Of a DNA stretch of 64,000 nucleotides, positions 52,671 to 61,665 are shown in pieces. Both the position numbers and the translations under genes were made by a program. Numbering within the stretch: the first letter of the stretch is position 1; each line of letters begins with the position of its first letter. The notes beneath the pieces were generated by a model, which was given only the letters and a program-made list of their open reading frames with translations, did no database searches and was not told the DNA's origin. The DNA is from Gammaproteobacteria bacterium (GTDB lineage Bacteria > Pseudomonadota > Gammaproteobacteria > Pseudomonadales > Azotimanducaceae). The stretch is from assembly GCA_009837185.1 (NCBI GenBank), contig VXUA01000041.1:1-64000 (forward strand), read 5' to 3'.

Positions 52671-53480
52671 ATGAACACCAGACGTTTACCACTCTTGTGT
52701 TTTCTGTTTACAGCCTATTTGTCAGGACACTGCCTCGCGCAGGGAGAATCTGTAATTCTTGATACCATCGAAGGAAAAGGTGCTCCACCGAGCGGACAAC
52801 TATTGGAGTACTTTGAAGGTGCTAAGGGGTATTTAGCTGAACCCGAAGGAGACGGTCCGTTCGGCGCGATAATCTTGATTCACGAATGGAACGGTGTTGT
52901 CGAACGCATCAAACAAGTTGCGGATGCATTGGCTAAAGAAGGCTATATTGCTTTAGCAGCAGATCTTTATGAAGGTGAGACTGGGTCGAATCGAGACGAG
53001 AATATCGCACTCATGAGAAAAGCCCGTGGCGACGAAGAGAAGATCGTTTCGAACTTGAATGCGGCCGTGCAGTATCTCAAAGATCGAGACGATTCTAACG
53101 GTACTGTTGCGACGATCGGTTGGTGTTTTGGCGGCGGTGTAGCCCTCACATTTGCAATGGGCGGCGAGCATCATGAAGGTACAGCGATTTTTTACGGGTC
53201 CCTGATTGAAGATCCAGAGAAACTCTCGCACATCCACCACGAAATTCATGGTACGTTTGCAGGGCAGGATCGCGGTATTCCGGTTGAGAGTGTCGAAAAA
53301 TTTACTGACGCGCTGCGGGAGGCAGGGATTCCAAACGACATTCACGTCTATGATCCGGTCGCACACGGATTTTGGCTATACGTCGAGCGCGACATGGAAA
53401 CCAACAAAGAACCAGCAGAACATGCTTGGGGAAGACTAGAAAAGTTTTTCGAACGTGTACTGCAACCAAAGGAAGACTAA
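52671..53480 (+). CDS. Exported dienelactone hydrolase family protein
   Basis: 269 residues from ATG 52671, with CGGGAGG about ten bases upstream. A signal peptide ends near LAQ-G (residue 23). The alpha/beta-hydrolase domain has ILIHEWNG, the nucleophile elbow TIGWCFGGG with a catalytic cysteine, and AHGFW with the histidine, the dienelactone hydrolase triad pattern. Classic DLH acts in chloroaromatic breakdown, but exported relatives usually have other ester substrates. It sits where lrp lies in E. coli between ftsK and trxB. Confidence 0.87.
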   Translation: MNTRRLPLLCFLFTAYLSGHCLAQGESVILDTIEGKGAPPSGQLLEYFEGAKGYLAEPEGDGPFGAIILIHEWNGVVERIKQVADALAKEGYIALAADLYEGETGSNRDENIALMRKARGDEEKIVSNLNAAVQYLKDRDDSNGTVATIGWCFGGGVALTFAMGGEHHEGTAIFYGSLIEDPEKLSHIHHEIHGTFAGQDRGIPVESVEKFTDALREAGIPNDIHVYDPVAHGFWLYVERDMETNKEPAEHAWGRLEKFFERVLQPKED

Positions 53481-53565
53481 CGCTCACGCAGTCCATTGCC
53501 GAACGGAAATGGAACTCTTCGATCAACTTTCACTCTACAATATGCGGTTTTCTTGACGTCCTTGA

Positions 53566-54561
<996 letters not shown>

Positions 54562-54585
54562 CGAGGATGTTTGAGGTAGAGAAAC

Positions 54586-55317
54586 ATGGCTGCCCATATT
54601 CAGATTCTGTCTGCTAATGACACCTTCCACGTACCTCACCAAGGACCTGAAGCCGGACCAGTAGCACTGGGAGGTGAACTAAGCGCACGTTTGCTCATTG
54701 ATGCCTACTCGAAGGGTATATTTCCTTGGTTTAGTAATGACAATATGCCAATATATTGGTGGTCTCCTTCGCCTCGCGCAATCCTTTACCCAGATTGCTT
54801 CCACGTTTCCAAGAGCTTGAAGAAATGGTTGCGACAACACCAATGTACGATTACGGTCGACCAAGACTTCGCGGAAGTTATCACTCGATGTGCAGAACCT
54901 AGACAGGGTTGTGAAGTTACTTGGATCACGCCCAAGATCGATCAAGCATATCGTACGCTGCACGATCAAGGCTTCGCACATTCCGTTGAAGTGCGGTATG
55001 AAAACCAGCTCATTGGCGGCATTTATGGTGTGGGTCTGGGTAAACACTTTTACGGCGAGTCGATGTTCTCTAGTAGAACTAACGGGTCCAAAATAGCGAT
55101 GCTCGCTCTATGCCAAATTCTCCATCGCGAAGACTTTACGTTTCTCGACTGTCAGTTGATGACCAGACACCTTACTTCTCTTGGTGCTATCGCACTACCG
55201 CGGCCAGATTTTTTGAATTACATCGAAGAAAACAAGAAACTACAAGAAAAACCAACGATATGGAATCAATCGGAGGTTTGGCGGTCTTACAACAGTCCCT
55301 GGGTCCTCAATCTCTAA
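54586..55317 (+). CDS. aat: Leucyl/phenylalanyl-tRNA-protein transferase
   Basis: This 243-residue protein has YSKGIFPWFSNDNMPIYWWSPSPRAIL, HDQGFAHSVEVRYENQLIGGIYGV and GESMFSSRTNGSKIAM, which are hallmark Aat segments. It adds Leu or Phe to proteins with N-terminal Lys or Arg, creating N-degrons read by ClpS and destroyed by ClpAP. All three genes are present in this window (clpS, clpA nearby). A GAGGTAGAG ribosome-binding site precedes the ATG. It follows trxB by 24 bases. Confidence 0.95.
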   Translation: MAAHIQILSANDTFHVPHQGPEAGPVALGGELSARLLIDAYSKGIFPWFSNDNMPIYWWSPSPRAILYPDCFHVSKSLKKWLRQHQCTITVDQDFAEVITRCAEPRQGCEVTWITPKIDQAYRTLHDQGFAHSVEVRYENQLIGGIYGVGLGKHFYGESMFSSRTNGSKIAMLALCQILHREDFTFLDCQLMTRHLTSLGAIALPRPDFLNYIEENKKLQEKPTIWNQSEVWRSYNSPWVLNL

Positions 55318-55367
55318 AATGACTGCAACTTTTCTAAGTTCAACCATAAATAATCGTTGGAGCTTTA

Positions 55368-55586
55368 GTGCCTAAAGAAGAACAGATTGAAATGGAAGGC
55401 GTAGTAACCAATACGCTTCCCAATACTACGTTCAAAGTCAAGCTGGACAATGGCTACGAAATCACCGCGCACATATCAGGCAAAATGCGGAAGAACTACA
55501 TTCGAATTTCTACTGGCGACCGAGTAAAGGTCGAATTGACCCCCTACGACTTGACGAAAGGACGGATCACGTACCGCGAACGTTAA
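55368..55586 (+). CDS. infA: Translation initiation factor IF-1
   Basis: This 72-residue S1/OB-fold protein from GTG 55368 matches IF-1 along its length: [57 protein letters not shown] and KGRITYRER. It occupies the ribosomal A site during initiation. Gene order aat-infA with clpA beyond is conserved in gammaproteobacteria. Confidence 0.97.
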   Translation: MPKEEQIEMEGVVTNTLPNTTFKVKLDNGYEITAHISGKMRKNYIRISTGDRVKVELTPYDLTKGRITYRER

Positions 55587-55709
55587 ACTGACCGCCGTCT
55601 TTCGTTACACATTTTTGTACCCAATGAAATACTCGTCTGTAGGTCATGTCCATGGTCAAGAGCTGCTTGCTGAAACGACCTAACCAACTCGCAATCGATA
55701 GCGTTGTCG

Positions 55710-56095
55710 CCTGACCAGAAGAAGCGTATGTTTCGTAAATTCGTAATTACAACCTTTATCGGCATGATGTTTTAAGTGCCTGTGTTGGCAACAGCAGTCT
55801 TAAGCATAGGCGGTTCTATAGTGATGATACCTCATACTTTGGACTAAATTTCTACAACTTCACGGAGAACGGGTTGTTTCTAAAGACAGACTACTATACA
55901 AGCCCGTCAAATGATTGGGATGCGAAATTTGCCTCTCTGGAAATCGGCTACACTGGCAGTCGGAACAAACTACCAACTACGTTGTTTGTAGGACTTACCG
56001 ATTACAGATTTAAGCCTGACCAGAACGAGGCCCCTGATATCGTTCCTCGAATAGGCTGTTGGTTTGGGACTAATATATTTGTTTACTTCCTGTAG
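55710..56095 (+). pseudogene. Decayed gene for a small secreted or outer-membrane protein
   Basis: A signal-peptide-like start (ATG near 55725, MFRKFVITTFIGMMF) meets an in-frame TAA, continues VPVLATAVLSIGG in the same frame, and then a frameshift joins it to RFYSDDTSYFGLNFYNF in another frame. That frame runs on through WDAKFASLEIGYTGS and LPTTLFVGLTDYRF to a stop near 56095. The strand pattern suggests a beta-rich exported protein. The family is not recognised. One stop and one frameshift mark it as broken. Confidence 0.5.
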
Positions 56096-56162
56096 TACTT
56101 AGAAATTCTTCAGTTTAAATTACGACAAATTTAAAGTTTATGCTCATAACTTACTGGCACTA

Positions 56163-56191
56163 TTGACTTTGTCATCGTTTTGTGGTATATT
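56163..56191 (+). promoter_or_regulatory. Sigma-70-like promoter in front of the transposase remnant
   Basis: TTGACT (56163-56168) and TATATT (56186-56191) are separated by exactly 17 bases, a near-consensus promoter nine bases before the remnant's ATG. It would drive a short or leaderless transcript through the broken element toward the 3' end of clpA. Confidence 0.5.
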
Positions 56192-56200
56192 AATAGTATC

Positions 56201-56742
56201 ATGACAAAACGAAGAAAACCAAGAGGACTAGGCAAGTACAACCGAATGCGCATAACCGTCAAGCAGTTGTTCGGTATCGTGCCGAACGAGGAAATTGCGG
56301 AAGACTGGGTTGAGAAAATGATGTGGGGAGCGGACCACGAAAAGCTACATTGTGGACATTGTGGCGCAATGGATACAGTTCAGTCAAAATCCGGTCGTCC
56401 TATGGAGTATCGTTGTCGGACGTGCTAGAAATATTTTAATATCAGAACGGGCACGATGCGGCAAGGTACGTACATTCCGTTGGACACGTGGATTAATGCG
56501 ATTTATCTTATGGTTACGAATATTAAAGGTATTAGTAGTTATCGAGTTCGACGCGAGTTAGACGTTACCCAAAAAACCACGTGGTATCTAAATCACAGAA
56601 TCCGCCAAGCTATGAATGTTGTGACTCAATGGTCGGAACTGAGAAAATGTGTACCGTTCAGATGGACGAAATGTGTGTCGGAGGCTCGGAACGCAACCGT
56701 CATCGTTCCAAGAAACTTCGTTTAGGACGCGGACCAGTTGGT
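56201..56742 (+). pseudogene. IS1595-family transposase remnant
   Basis: The N-terminal part has the IS1595 layout. A zinc ribbon (CGHCG then CRTC) lies at about residues 47-75. After an in-frame TAG at 56426-56428 come FNIRTGTMRQGTYIPLDTW, IYLMVTNIKGISSYRV and VTQKTTWYLNHRIRQAM in the same frame. A frameshift near 56640 then leads to VQMDEMCVGGSERNRHRSKK, which holds the first catalytic Asp motif, and GRGPVG. The protein is interrupted twice and ends abruptly where IS3-family sequence begins, so it is inactive. Confidence 0.8.
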
Positions 56743-56967
56743 ACGTTTGCGACGTTGGAGACCGAGCTGATCGATCGACAACCGCGACGCCGTTTTCGCA
56801 CTCGCGCGGAGGCGAACCGAGAAGTCTTTAGCTATTTGGAAGGCTTCTACAATCTACGTCGAATTTATTCGGCACTGAATTATCGATCTCCAGTAGCGTA
56901 TGAACGGAGATATGCTCAAGAACACGGTTCTACAGCAAATCCCAAAATGAACTGTCCATCAAACTGA
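56743..56967 (+). pseudogene. IS3-family transposase OrfB C-terminal fragment
   Basis: This fragment reads FATLETELIDRQ, RFRTRAEANREVFSYLEGFYN and RRIYSALNYRSPVAYERRY, the conserved end of IS3-family OrfB proteins including the last catalytic glutamate region. The rest of OrfB and all of OrfA are missing. It is fused in frame to the IS1595 remnant. Downstream (about 56950-56985) the sequence TGTCCATCAAACTGAGG resembles the region next to IS3-type right ends. Confidence 0.75.
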
Positions 56968-57062
56968 GGCAACTTCAAAGGTGGACTGTACAAATTCGAC
57001 GCGCTAACTCAGATTGGGGGACACCTCACTATGAAAGGAAGCTACGAGCTGCTTAGCAAAAA

Positions 57063-57422
57063 TTAACCCAAGAGAAAATCGGGAACAACAAACAAAAAGC
57101 CGATGATTGCGAAGGCAGTACCCCAATTTTTTACTTCCCAACAGCGGTACAGCCACTTCGGTGGTTGACTGTCTTCTGAAGCAGTCATAGCGCTTCGAAC
57201 TTTGTCAGCCTTCCAAAACAACAACGTTGCAACACCGACAGATACCCAGAAAACGAGAACTCTATACCTATGGGAAAGACCAACCAATTCCGAATCCCAT
57301 GCCGTACAAGCCATGAAAATAATCGATCCTATGAGCACAAAGTGAGCCGTAAAGTCGTACCAATTTTGATAAGACACGTTTTCACGACAGAGAGTCCAAA
57401 ATTTCTTAAGAGATTCAATCAC
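57063..57422 (-). CDS. Small integral membrane protein, unknown function
   Basis: This 119-residue protein has three hydrophobic segments (about residues 27-43, 54-69 and 100-117) and tryptophan-rich loops (WLYRCWEVKNWGTAF). The start is GTG 57422 with AGTAGG eight bases before it. No family is recognised. It lies between the insertion scar and clpA on the minus strand, 54 bases past clpA, so it may be read through from clpA. Confidence 0.6.
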   Translation of the reverse strand: MIESLKKFWTLCRENVSYQNWYDFTAHFVLIGSIIFMACTAWDSELVGLSHRYRVLVFWVSVGVATLLFWKADKVRSAMTASEDSQPPKWLYRCWEVKNWGTAFAIIGFLFVVPDFLLG

Positions 57423-57476
57423 ATTCTGACCTACTTGTAATCAAAGATTAAACTGCCGTTTCTAAGTCTGTTCAGT

Positions 57477-59801
57477 TCAATCAACAGTCTCTTTTTCGTT
57501 TGTGTCTTCTTCGTTTTTCTTATGGCTAATCTGCTGAGCCTCAGACGTTTTCGGAATAGCATTAATCTTGATGCCATCTTCATCGACGGACACTTCTGCT
57601 ATTCCACCTGCTTCTGCGAGGGTACCAAACAGAATCATCTCTGCTAAGGGACGCTTAATCTCGTCTTGAATCAACCTTTGCATCGGCCTAGCTCCCATTT
57701 TGTCGTCGTACCCTTCTACCGCGATCCAATGGCGAGCACTCTCGTCTACCTGTAGTTCTACTTTCTTCGAATCTAACTGCGCTTGTAACTCCGTGAGGAA
57801 TTTGTCGACAACCGAATGAATGATTTCCATGCCAAGCGCATTAAATCGAATGATCGCGTCGAGTCGATTTCGAAATTCAGGTGAAAAGTACTTCTTGAGA
57901 GTTTCCATGACATCAGCAGAATGGTCTTGTTCTTCAAAACCAATCGATACCCTCGAAGCCTCTCGCGCGCCAGCATTAGTAGTCATGATGAGTACTGCGT
58001 TGCGGAAATCCGCCTTTCGTCCATTGTTGTCCGTGAGCGTCCCATGATCCATGATCTGCAGCAAGAGATTAAAGACTTCTGGGTGAGCCTTTTCAATTTC
58101 ATCAAGCAGGATCACGCTATGTGGGTGTTTAGTAACTGCGTCAGTAAGTTGGCCACCTTGATCGAAACCCACATAACCAGGTGGAGCTCCTATTAATCGT
58201 GAAACGTTGTGGCGCTCCATGTATTCGGACATGTCAAAGCGCAGCAGTTCGACGCCCATGATGAGCGCAAGTTGACGGCAAACTTCCGTTTTTCCTACAC
58301 CAGTCGGACCGGTGAAGAGGAAAGACCCAATGGGTTTCTGTTCCGCTTTTAGACCTGCGCGAGACAATCGAATCGCAGAAGTGAGCGTATCAATAGCTTC
58401 TTCTTGACCGAATACAGTAAGTTTCAGTCGGTGATCAAGGGTTCGGAGTGCTTCTTTGTCTGATACTGTGACTTGCGAAGAAGGTATGCGCGCGATGTTC
58501 GCAACCACGCGTTCGACGTCCGGTGCGCCGATGGTTTTCTTACGCTTCTTTTCAGCTACCAACTGTTGGGCAGCGCCAGCTTCATCAATTACATCGATGG
58601 CCTTATCGGGCATAAACCGATCAGTGATGTAGCGCGCGGACAACTCTGCGGCAGTCCTCAACGCACGATCGGTGAAACGCAACTGATAGTGGTCTTCATA
58701 TCGCAATTTCAATCCTTTGAGAATCTTGTAGGTGTCTTCTACAGAAGGTTCCGGGATATCGATCTTTTGGAATCGTCGCGATAGCGCTCGATCCTTATCA
58801 AAGACTCCGCGATACTCAGCGAATGTAGTCGAACCGATACATCTGATCTCTCCTGATGCTAACATCGGTTTGAGCAAGTTTGATGCATCCATGACTCCGC
58901 CCGATGCTGCGCCCGCGCCGATAATCATGTGAATTTCGTCGATAAAGAGAATGGAATGAGGTTTGCCGGAGAGTTCTTTCAACAGGGCTTTGAACCGCTT
59001 TTCAAAGTCGCCTCGATACTTCGTACCGGCAAGTAGCGTACCGAGGTCAAGCGTGTAGACGCTACACTCTTTCACGACATCTGGTACCTCACCGTCTACG
59101 ATCTTCTTCGCCAATCCTTCAGCAATTGCAGTCTTGCCGACTCCTGACTCACCCACTAACAATGGATTGTTTTTGCGGCGGCGACACAGAATTTGGATCG
59201 TTCTTTGGAGTTCTTGCTCGCGTCCAATTAGAGGATCGACCAGACCCGCTCTCGCGGCATCGTTGAGGTTTGTCGTGAAAGATCCAAGCGCGCTAGGTTT
59301 TTCTCGAGGCTTACGTTCTTCGCCCAGTGTTGGGTCACCAGTCTCCTCGATCTCCTTTTCCGGCGAGGTTTTTGAAATTCCATGTGCAATGTATTGGACC
59401 ACGTCGACGCGTTTGACTTCCTGCTTGGACAAGAAGTACACGGCTTGAGACTCCGTCTCATTGAAAAGCGCAACCAACACGTCGCGTGCGCGTACGTCCG
59501 CTTTCGTTGGCGTACTCTGAGCATGAAACACCGCGCGGGAAATCACGCGTGAAAACGCCCCGGACTGTTCTACTTTGCGTTTAAATCCAGCGGGTACCAC
59601 TGGCATGAACTTCTCTAGATATTTCTCCAAATCGCCTCGCAGCAGTTCCGTATTGATGGCGACGTTTTCTAAGACTTCACGAGCATCAGGGTTGTCCAAA
59701 AGAGCTAAGAGCAAGTGTTCCACGGTAACAAACTCATGACGGCCCACTCTTGCACGGTCAAATGCTTGATCCAAAGTAAGCAGTAAATCTGGGGTGAACA
59801 T
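57477..59801 (-). CDS. clpA: ATP-dependent Clp protease ATP-binding subunit ClpA
   Basis: This 774-residue unfoldase has an N-terminal double Clp repeat (residues 1-145). The first AAA+ domain has GESGVGKT, the second has GPTGVGKT, and a C-terminal domain includes the GARPMQRLIQDEIKRPLAE segment. It unfolds substrates, including N-degron proteins delivered by ClpS, into ClpP. clpS lies five bases upstream. The order clpS-clpA is that of nearly all gammaproteobacteria. The C-terminus is extended by a charged tail. Confidence 0.96.
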   Translation of the reverse strand: MFTPDLLLTLDQAFDRARVGRHEFVTVEHLLLALLDNPDAREVLENVAINTELLRGDLEKYLEKFMPVVPAGFKRKVEQSGAFSRVISRAVFHAQSTPTKADVRARDVLVALFNETESQAVYFLSKQEVKRVDVVQYIAHGISKTSPEKEIEETGDPTLGEERKPREKPSALGSFTTNLNDAARAGLVDPLIGREQELQRTIQILCRRRKNNPLLVGESGVGKTAIAEGLAKKIVDGEVPDVVKECSVYTLDLGTLLAGTKYRGDFEKRFKALLKELSGKPHSILFIDEIHMIIGAGAASGGVMDASNLLKPMLASGEIRCIGSTTFAEYRGVFDKDRALSRRFQKIDIPEPSVEDTYKILKGLKLRYEDHYQLRFTDRALRTAAELSARYITDRFMPDKAIDVIDEAGAAQQLVAEKKRKKTIGAPDVERVVANIARIPSSQVTVSDKEALRTLDHRLKLTVFGQEEAIDTLTSAIRLSRAGLKAEQKPIGSFLFTGPTGVGKTEVCRQLALIMGVELLRFDMSEYMERHNVSRLIGAPPGYVGFDQGGQLTDAVTKHPHSVILLDEIEKAHPEVFNLLLQIMDHGTLTDNNGRKADFRNAVLIMTTNAGAREASRVSIGFEEQDHSADVMETLKKYFSPEFRNRLDAIIRFNALGMEIIHSVVDKFLTELQAQLDSKKVELQVDESARHWIAVEGYDDKMGARPMQRLIQDEIKRPLAEMILFGTLAEAGGIAEVSVDEDGIKINAIPKTSEAQQISHKKNEEDTNEKETVD

Positions 59802-59806
59802 GATCT

Positions 59807-60136
59807 TTACTCCGTTTTCTCTACTGTGGTAAGAAGAGGATGTCCGTTTTGCCGTGCGTAAGAGTTTACTTGTTCGCTCTTAGTTTCCGCGATATCCTTT
59901 GGGTACATTCCTACGACGCCCTTCCCCATGGTGTGCACCGTCATCATAATGCGATAAGCCTTGTCGAAATCCATCCCGAAAAAAGTCTCCAAAACATGAA
60001 CCACAAACTCCATCGGAGTATAGTCGTCGTTCATAATTACAACGCGATATAGCGGTGGTGGTTTAACTTGCTCTTCAAGTTCTTCAACAGCAAGATCCTC
60101 TTGATGATCGGGTTCGCTGAAAGTGGAATCGTTCAA
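59807..60136 (-). CDS. clpS: ClpS adaptor protein
   Basis: This 109-residue adaptor has [30 protein letters not shown], the N-degron-binding fold with the conserved Asn-Asp pair, and [20 protein letters not shown]. The first 25 residues are a flexible, acidic N-terminal extension that in E. coli threads into ClpA. The start is TTG 60136. It recognises N-terminal Leu, Phe, Tyr or Trp made by Aat. Confidence 0.95.
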   Translation of the reverse strand: MNDSTFSEPDHQEDLAVEELEEQVKPPPLYRVVIMNDDYTPMEFVVHVLETFFGMDFDKAYRIMMTVHTMGKGVVGMYPKDIAETKSEQVNSYARQNGHPLLTTVEKTE

Positions 60137-60231
60137 ACTAAAGTAATCGATTCGGCGTCCGATGAAGAATTGAGCAAATTAGTTACCTGACGTAAATGTT
60201 ACACGACTTTAAGTCGCTGTCGAGCAGACAC

Positions 60232-61488
60232 TCACATCTGAGATATGATCGCATCGCCAAATTCTGAGCACTTCAGCAGCGTCGCGCCATCCATCAACCG
60301 TTCAAAATCATAAGTGACCGTACGATTTGCAATTGCACCTTCAATACCATTAATAATGCAATCTGCAGCTTCCTTCCAACCAAGATGTCGGAGCATCATT
60401 TCGGCCGACAATATGAGTGAACCTGGATTCACTTTGTCCTGACCGGCGTATTTCGGAGCTGTTCCGTGAGTCGCTTCAAAAACTGCGATACCGTCTCCAA
60501 TGTTTGCTCCTGGTGCTATACCTATTCCCCCCACCTGAGCGGCTAAAGCATCAGACAAGAAGTCACCATTGAGATTCATAGTGGCAATCACATCATACTC
60601 GCTAGGTCGGAGAAGAATCTGCTGCAGCATTGAATCGGTAATGACGTCTTTGATCACGATTTCTTTGCCAGTATTGGGATTGGTCAATACGTGCCAAGGT
60701 CCTCCACCTAGGGGTGTCGCACCAAACTCTCTCGCAACCAAACGATACCCCCAGTCTTTGAACGCTCCCTCAGTGTATTTCATGATGTTGCCCTTGTGGA
60801 CAAATGTAACGGAACTGCGGTCGTTAGCAATCGCATACTGCATCGCTTGACGAACCAATCGCTCCGTACCTGCTATTGATATAGGTTTGATTCCGATACC
60901 ACAGTGGTCTGGAAACCTAATCTTCGACACTTTCAAATCGGTCTGCAAAAAACTCAATAGTTTCTTTGCTTCAGTAGAGTCAGCTTCCCATTCGACGCCA
61001 CTGTAAATGTCTTCCGTATTTTCCCGGAAAATAACCATGTTTGTTTTCTCTGGGGCTACTACCGGACTAGGTACACCAGGGAACCAACGGATGGGGCGCA
61101 GACACACATACAGGTCGAGAATTTGACGAATTGCGACGTTTAATGAGCGAATTCCACCGCCCACGGGCGTGGTCATAGGACCCTTGATACTGACTTTGAA
61201 TTCGCGGATTGCGTCAATTGTTTCGTCCGGAAGCCATTCGTTGTCTCCATAGACTCTTAACGACTTTTCTCCCGCGAACACTTCCATCCATTGAATCTGT
61301 CGACTATCCCCATAGGCCTCTTCGACGGCTACATCAACTACCTTCTGCATCACCGGGGTTATGTCGATACCGATACCGTCTCCTTCAATGAAGGGGATGA
61401 TAGGCTTCTCTGGAACTTCCAAAGTGCCGTTAGTTCCCACTCGAATAAGGTCACCTTGGTTTGGGATCTGAATTTTTTGGTACGTCAA
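60232..61488 (-). CDS. icd: NADP-dependent isocitrate dehydrogenase
   Basis: This 418-residue enzyme of the TCA cycle has [35 protein letters not shown] (with the regulatory serine of the E. coli enzyme), [14 protein letters not shown], and [18 protein letters not shown], the cofactor site of NADP-type enzymes. It oxidatively decarboxylates isocitrate to 2-oxoglutarate. The start is TTG 61488, preceded by GGAAAGAGAG. It is adjacent to clpS on the same strand with a 95-base gap. Confidence 0.96.
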   Translation of the reverse strand: MTYQKIQIPNQGDLIRVGTNGTLEVPEKPIIPFIEGDGIGIDITPVMQKVVDVAVEEAYGDSRQIQWMEVFAGEKSLRVYGDNEWLPDETIDAIREFKVSIKGPMTTPVGGGIRSLNVAIRQILDLYVCLRPIRWFPGVPSPVVAPEKTNMVIFRENTEDIYSGVEWEADSTEAKKLLSFLQTDLKVSKIRFPDHCGIGIKPISIAGTERLVRQAMQYAIANDRSSVTFVHKGNIMKYTEGAFKDWGYRLVAREFGATPLGGGPWHVLTNPNTGKEIVIKDVITDSMLQQILLRPSEYDVIATMNLNGDFLSDALAAQVGGIGIAPGANIGDGIAVFEATHGTAPKYAGQDKVNPGSLILSAEMMLRHLGWKEAADCIINGIEGAIANRTVTYDFERLMDGATLLKCSEFGDAIISQM

Positions 61489-61615
61489 CTCTCTTTCCTA
61501 TGTTTTGAGGGTGCGGATTATAGGAAGTAATTTTTAGTGATCTGTTATTGTTGATTTGCTAGCCAACTCGATTACTGAAACCTAACCCAACATTGGTCAG
61601 TAGAACGAAAAGAAC

Positions 61616-61656
61616 GATCACAGACGTCTAATACCACGTCTAGTAGTGATCTTTTT
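61616..61656 (-). terminator. Hairpin between the large methyltransferase and icd
   Basis: Two matched arms (GATCAC/GTGATC and AGACGT/ACGTCT) form a long stem with an internal bulge, 10 bases past the methyltransferase stop on the minus strand. A TTTTT run follows on the plus side and GTTCTTTTC on the minus side, so it may work in both directions. Confidence 0.5.
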
Positions 61657-61665
61657 CACTGCGGA

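Larger units (their letters stand above)
56201..56985 (+). mobile_element. Composite insertion-sequence scar (IS1595 joined to IS3 family)
   Basis: Two unrelated transposase fragments lie head to tail on the plus strand between infA and clpA. No matching pair of terminal inverted repeats or target duplication could be recognised, so the original boundaries are lost. The scar breaks the otherwise conserved infA-clpA neighbourhood. Confidence 0.65.

Noticed and set aside
55583..55765. 60-codon minus-strand frame next to infA
   Set aside because: It is antisense to the decayed secreted-protein gene and has no start signal or family pattern.
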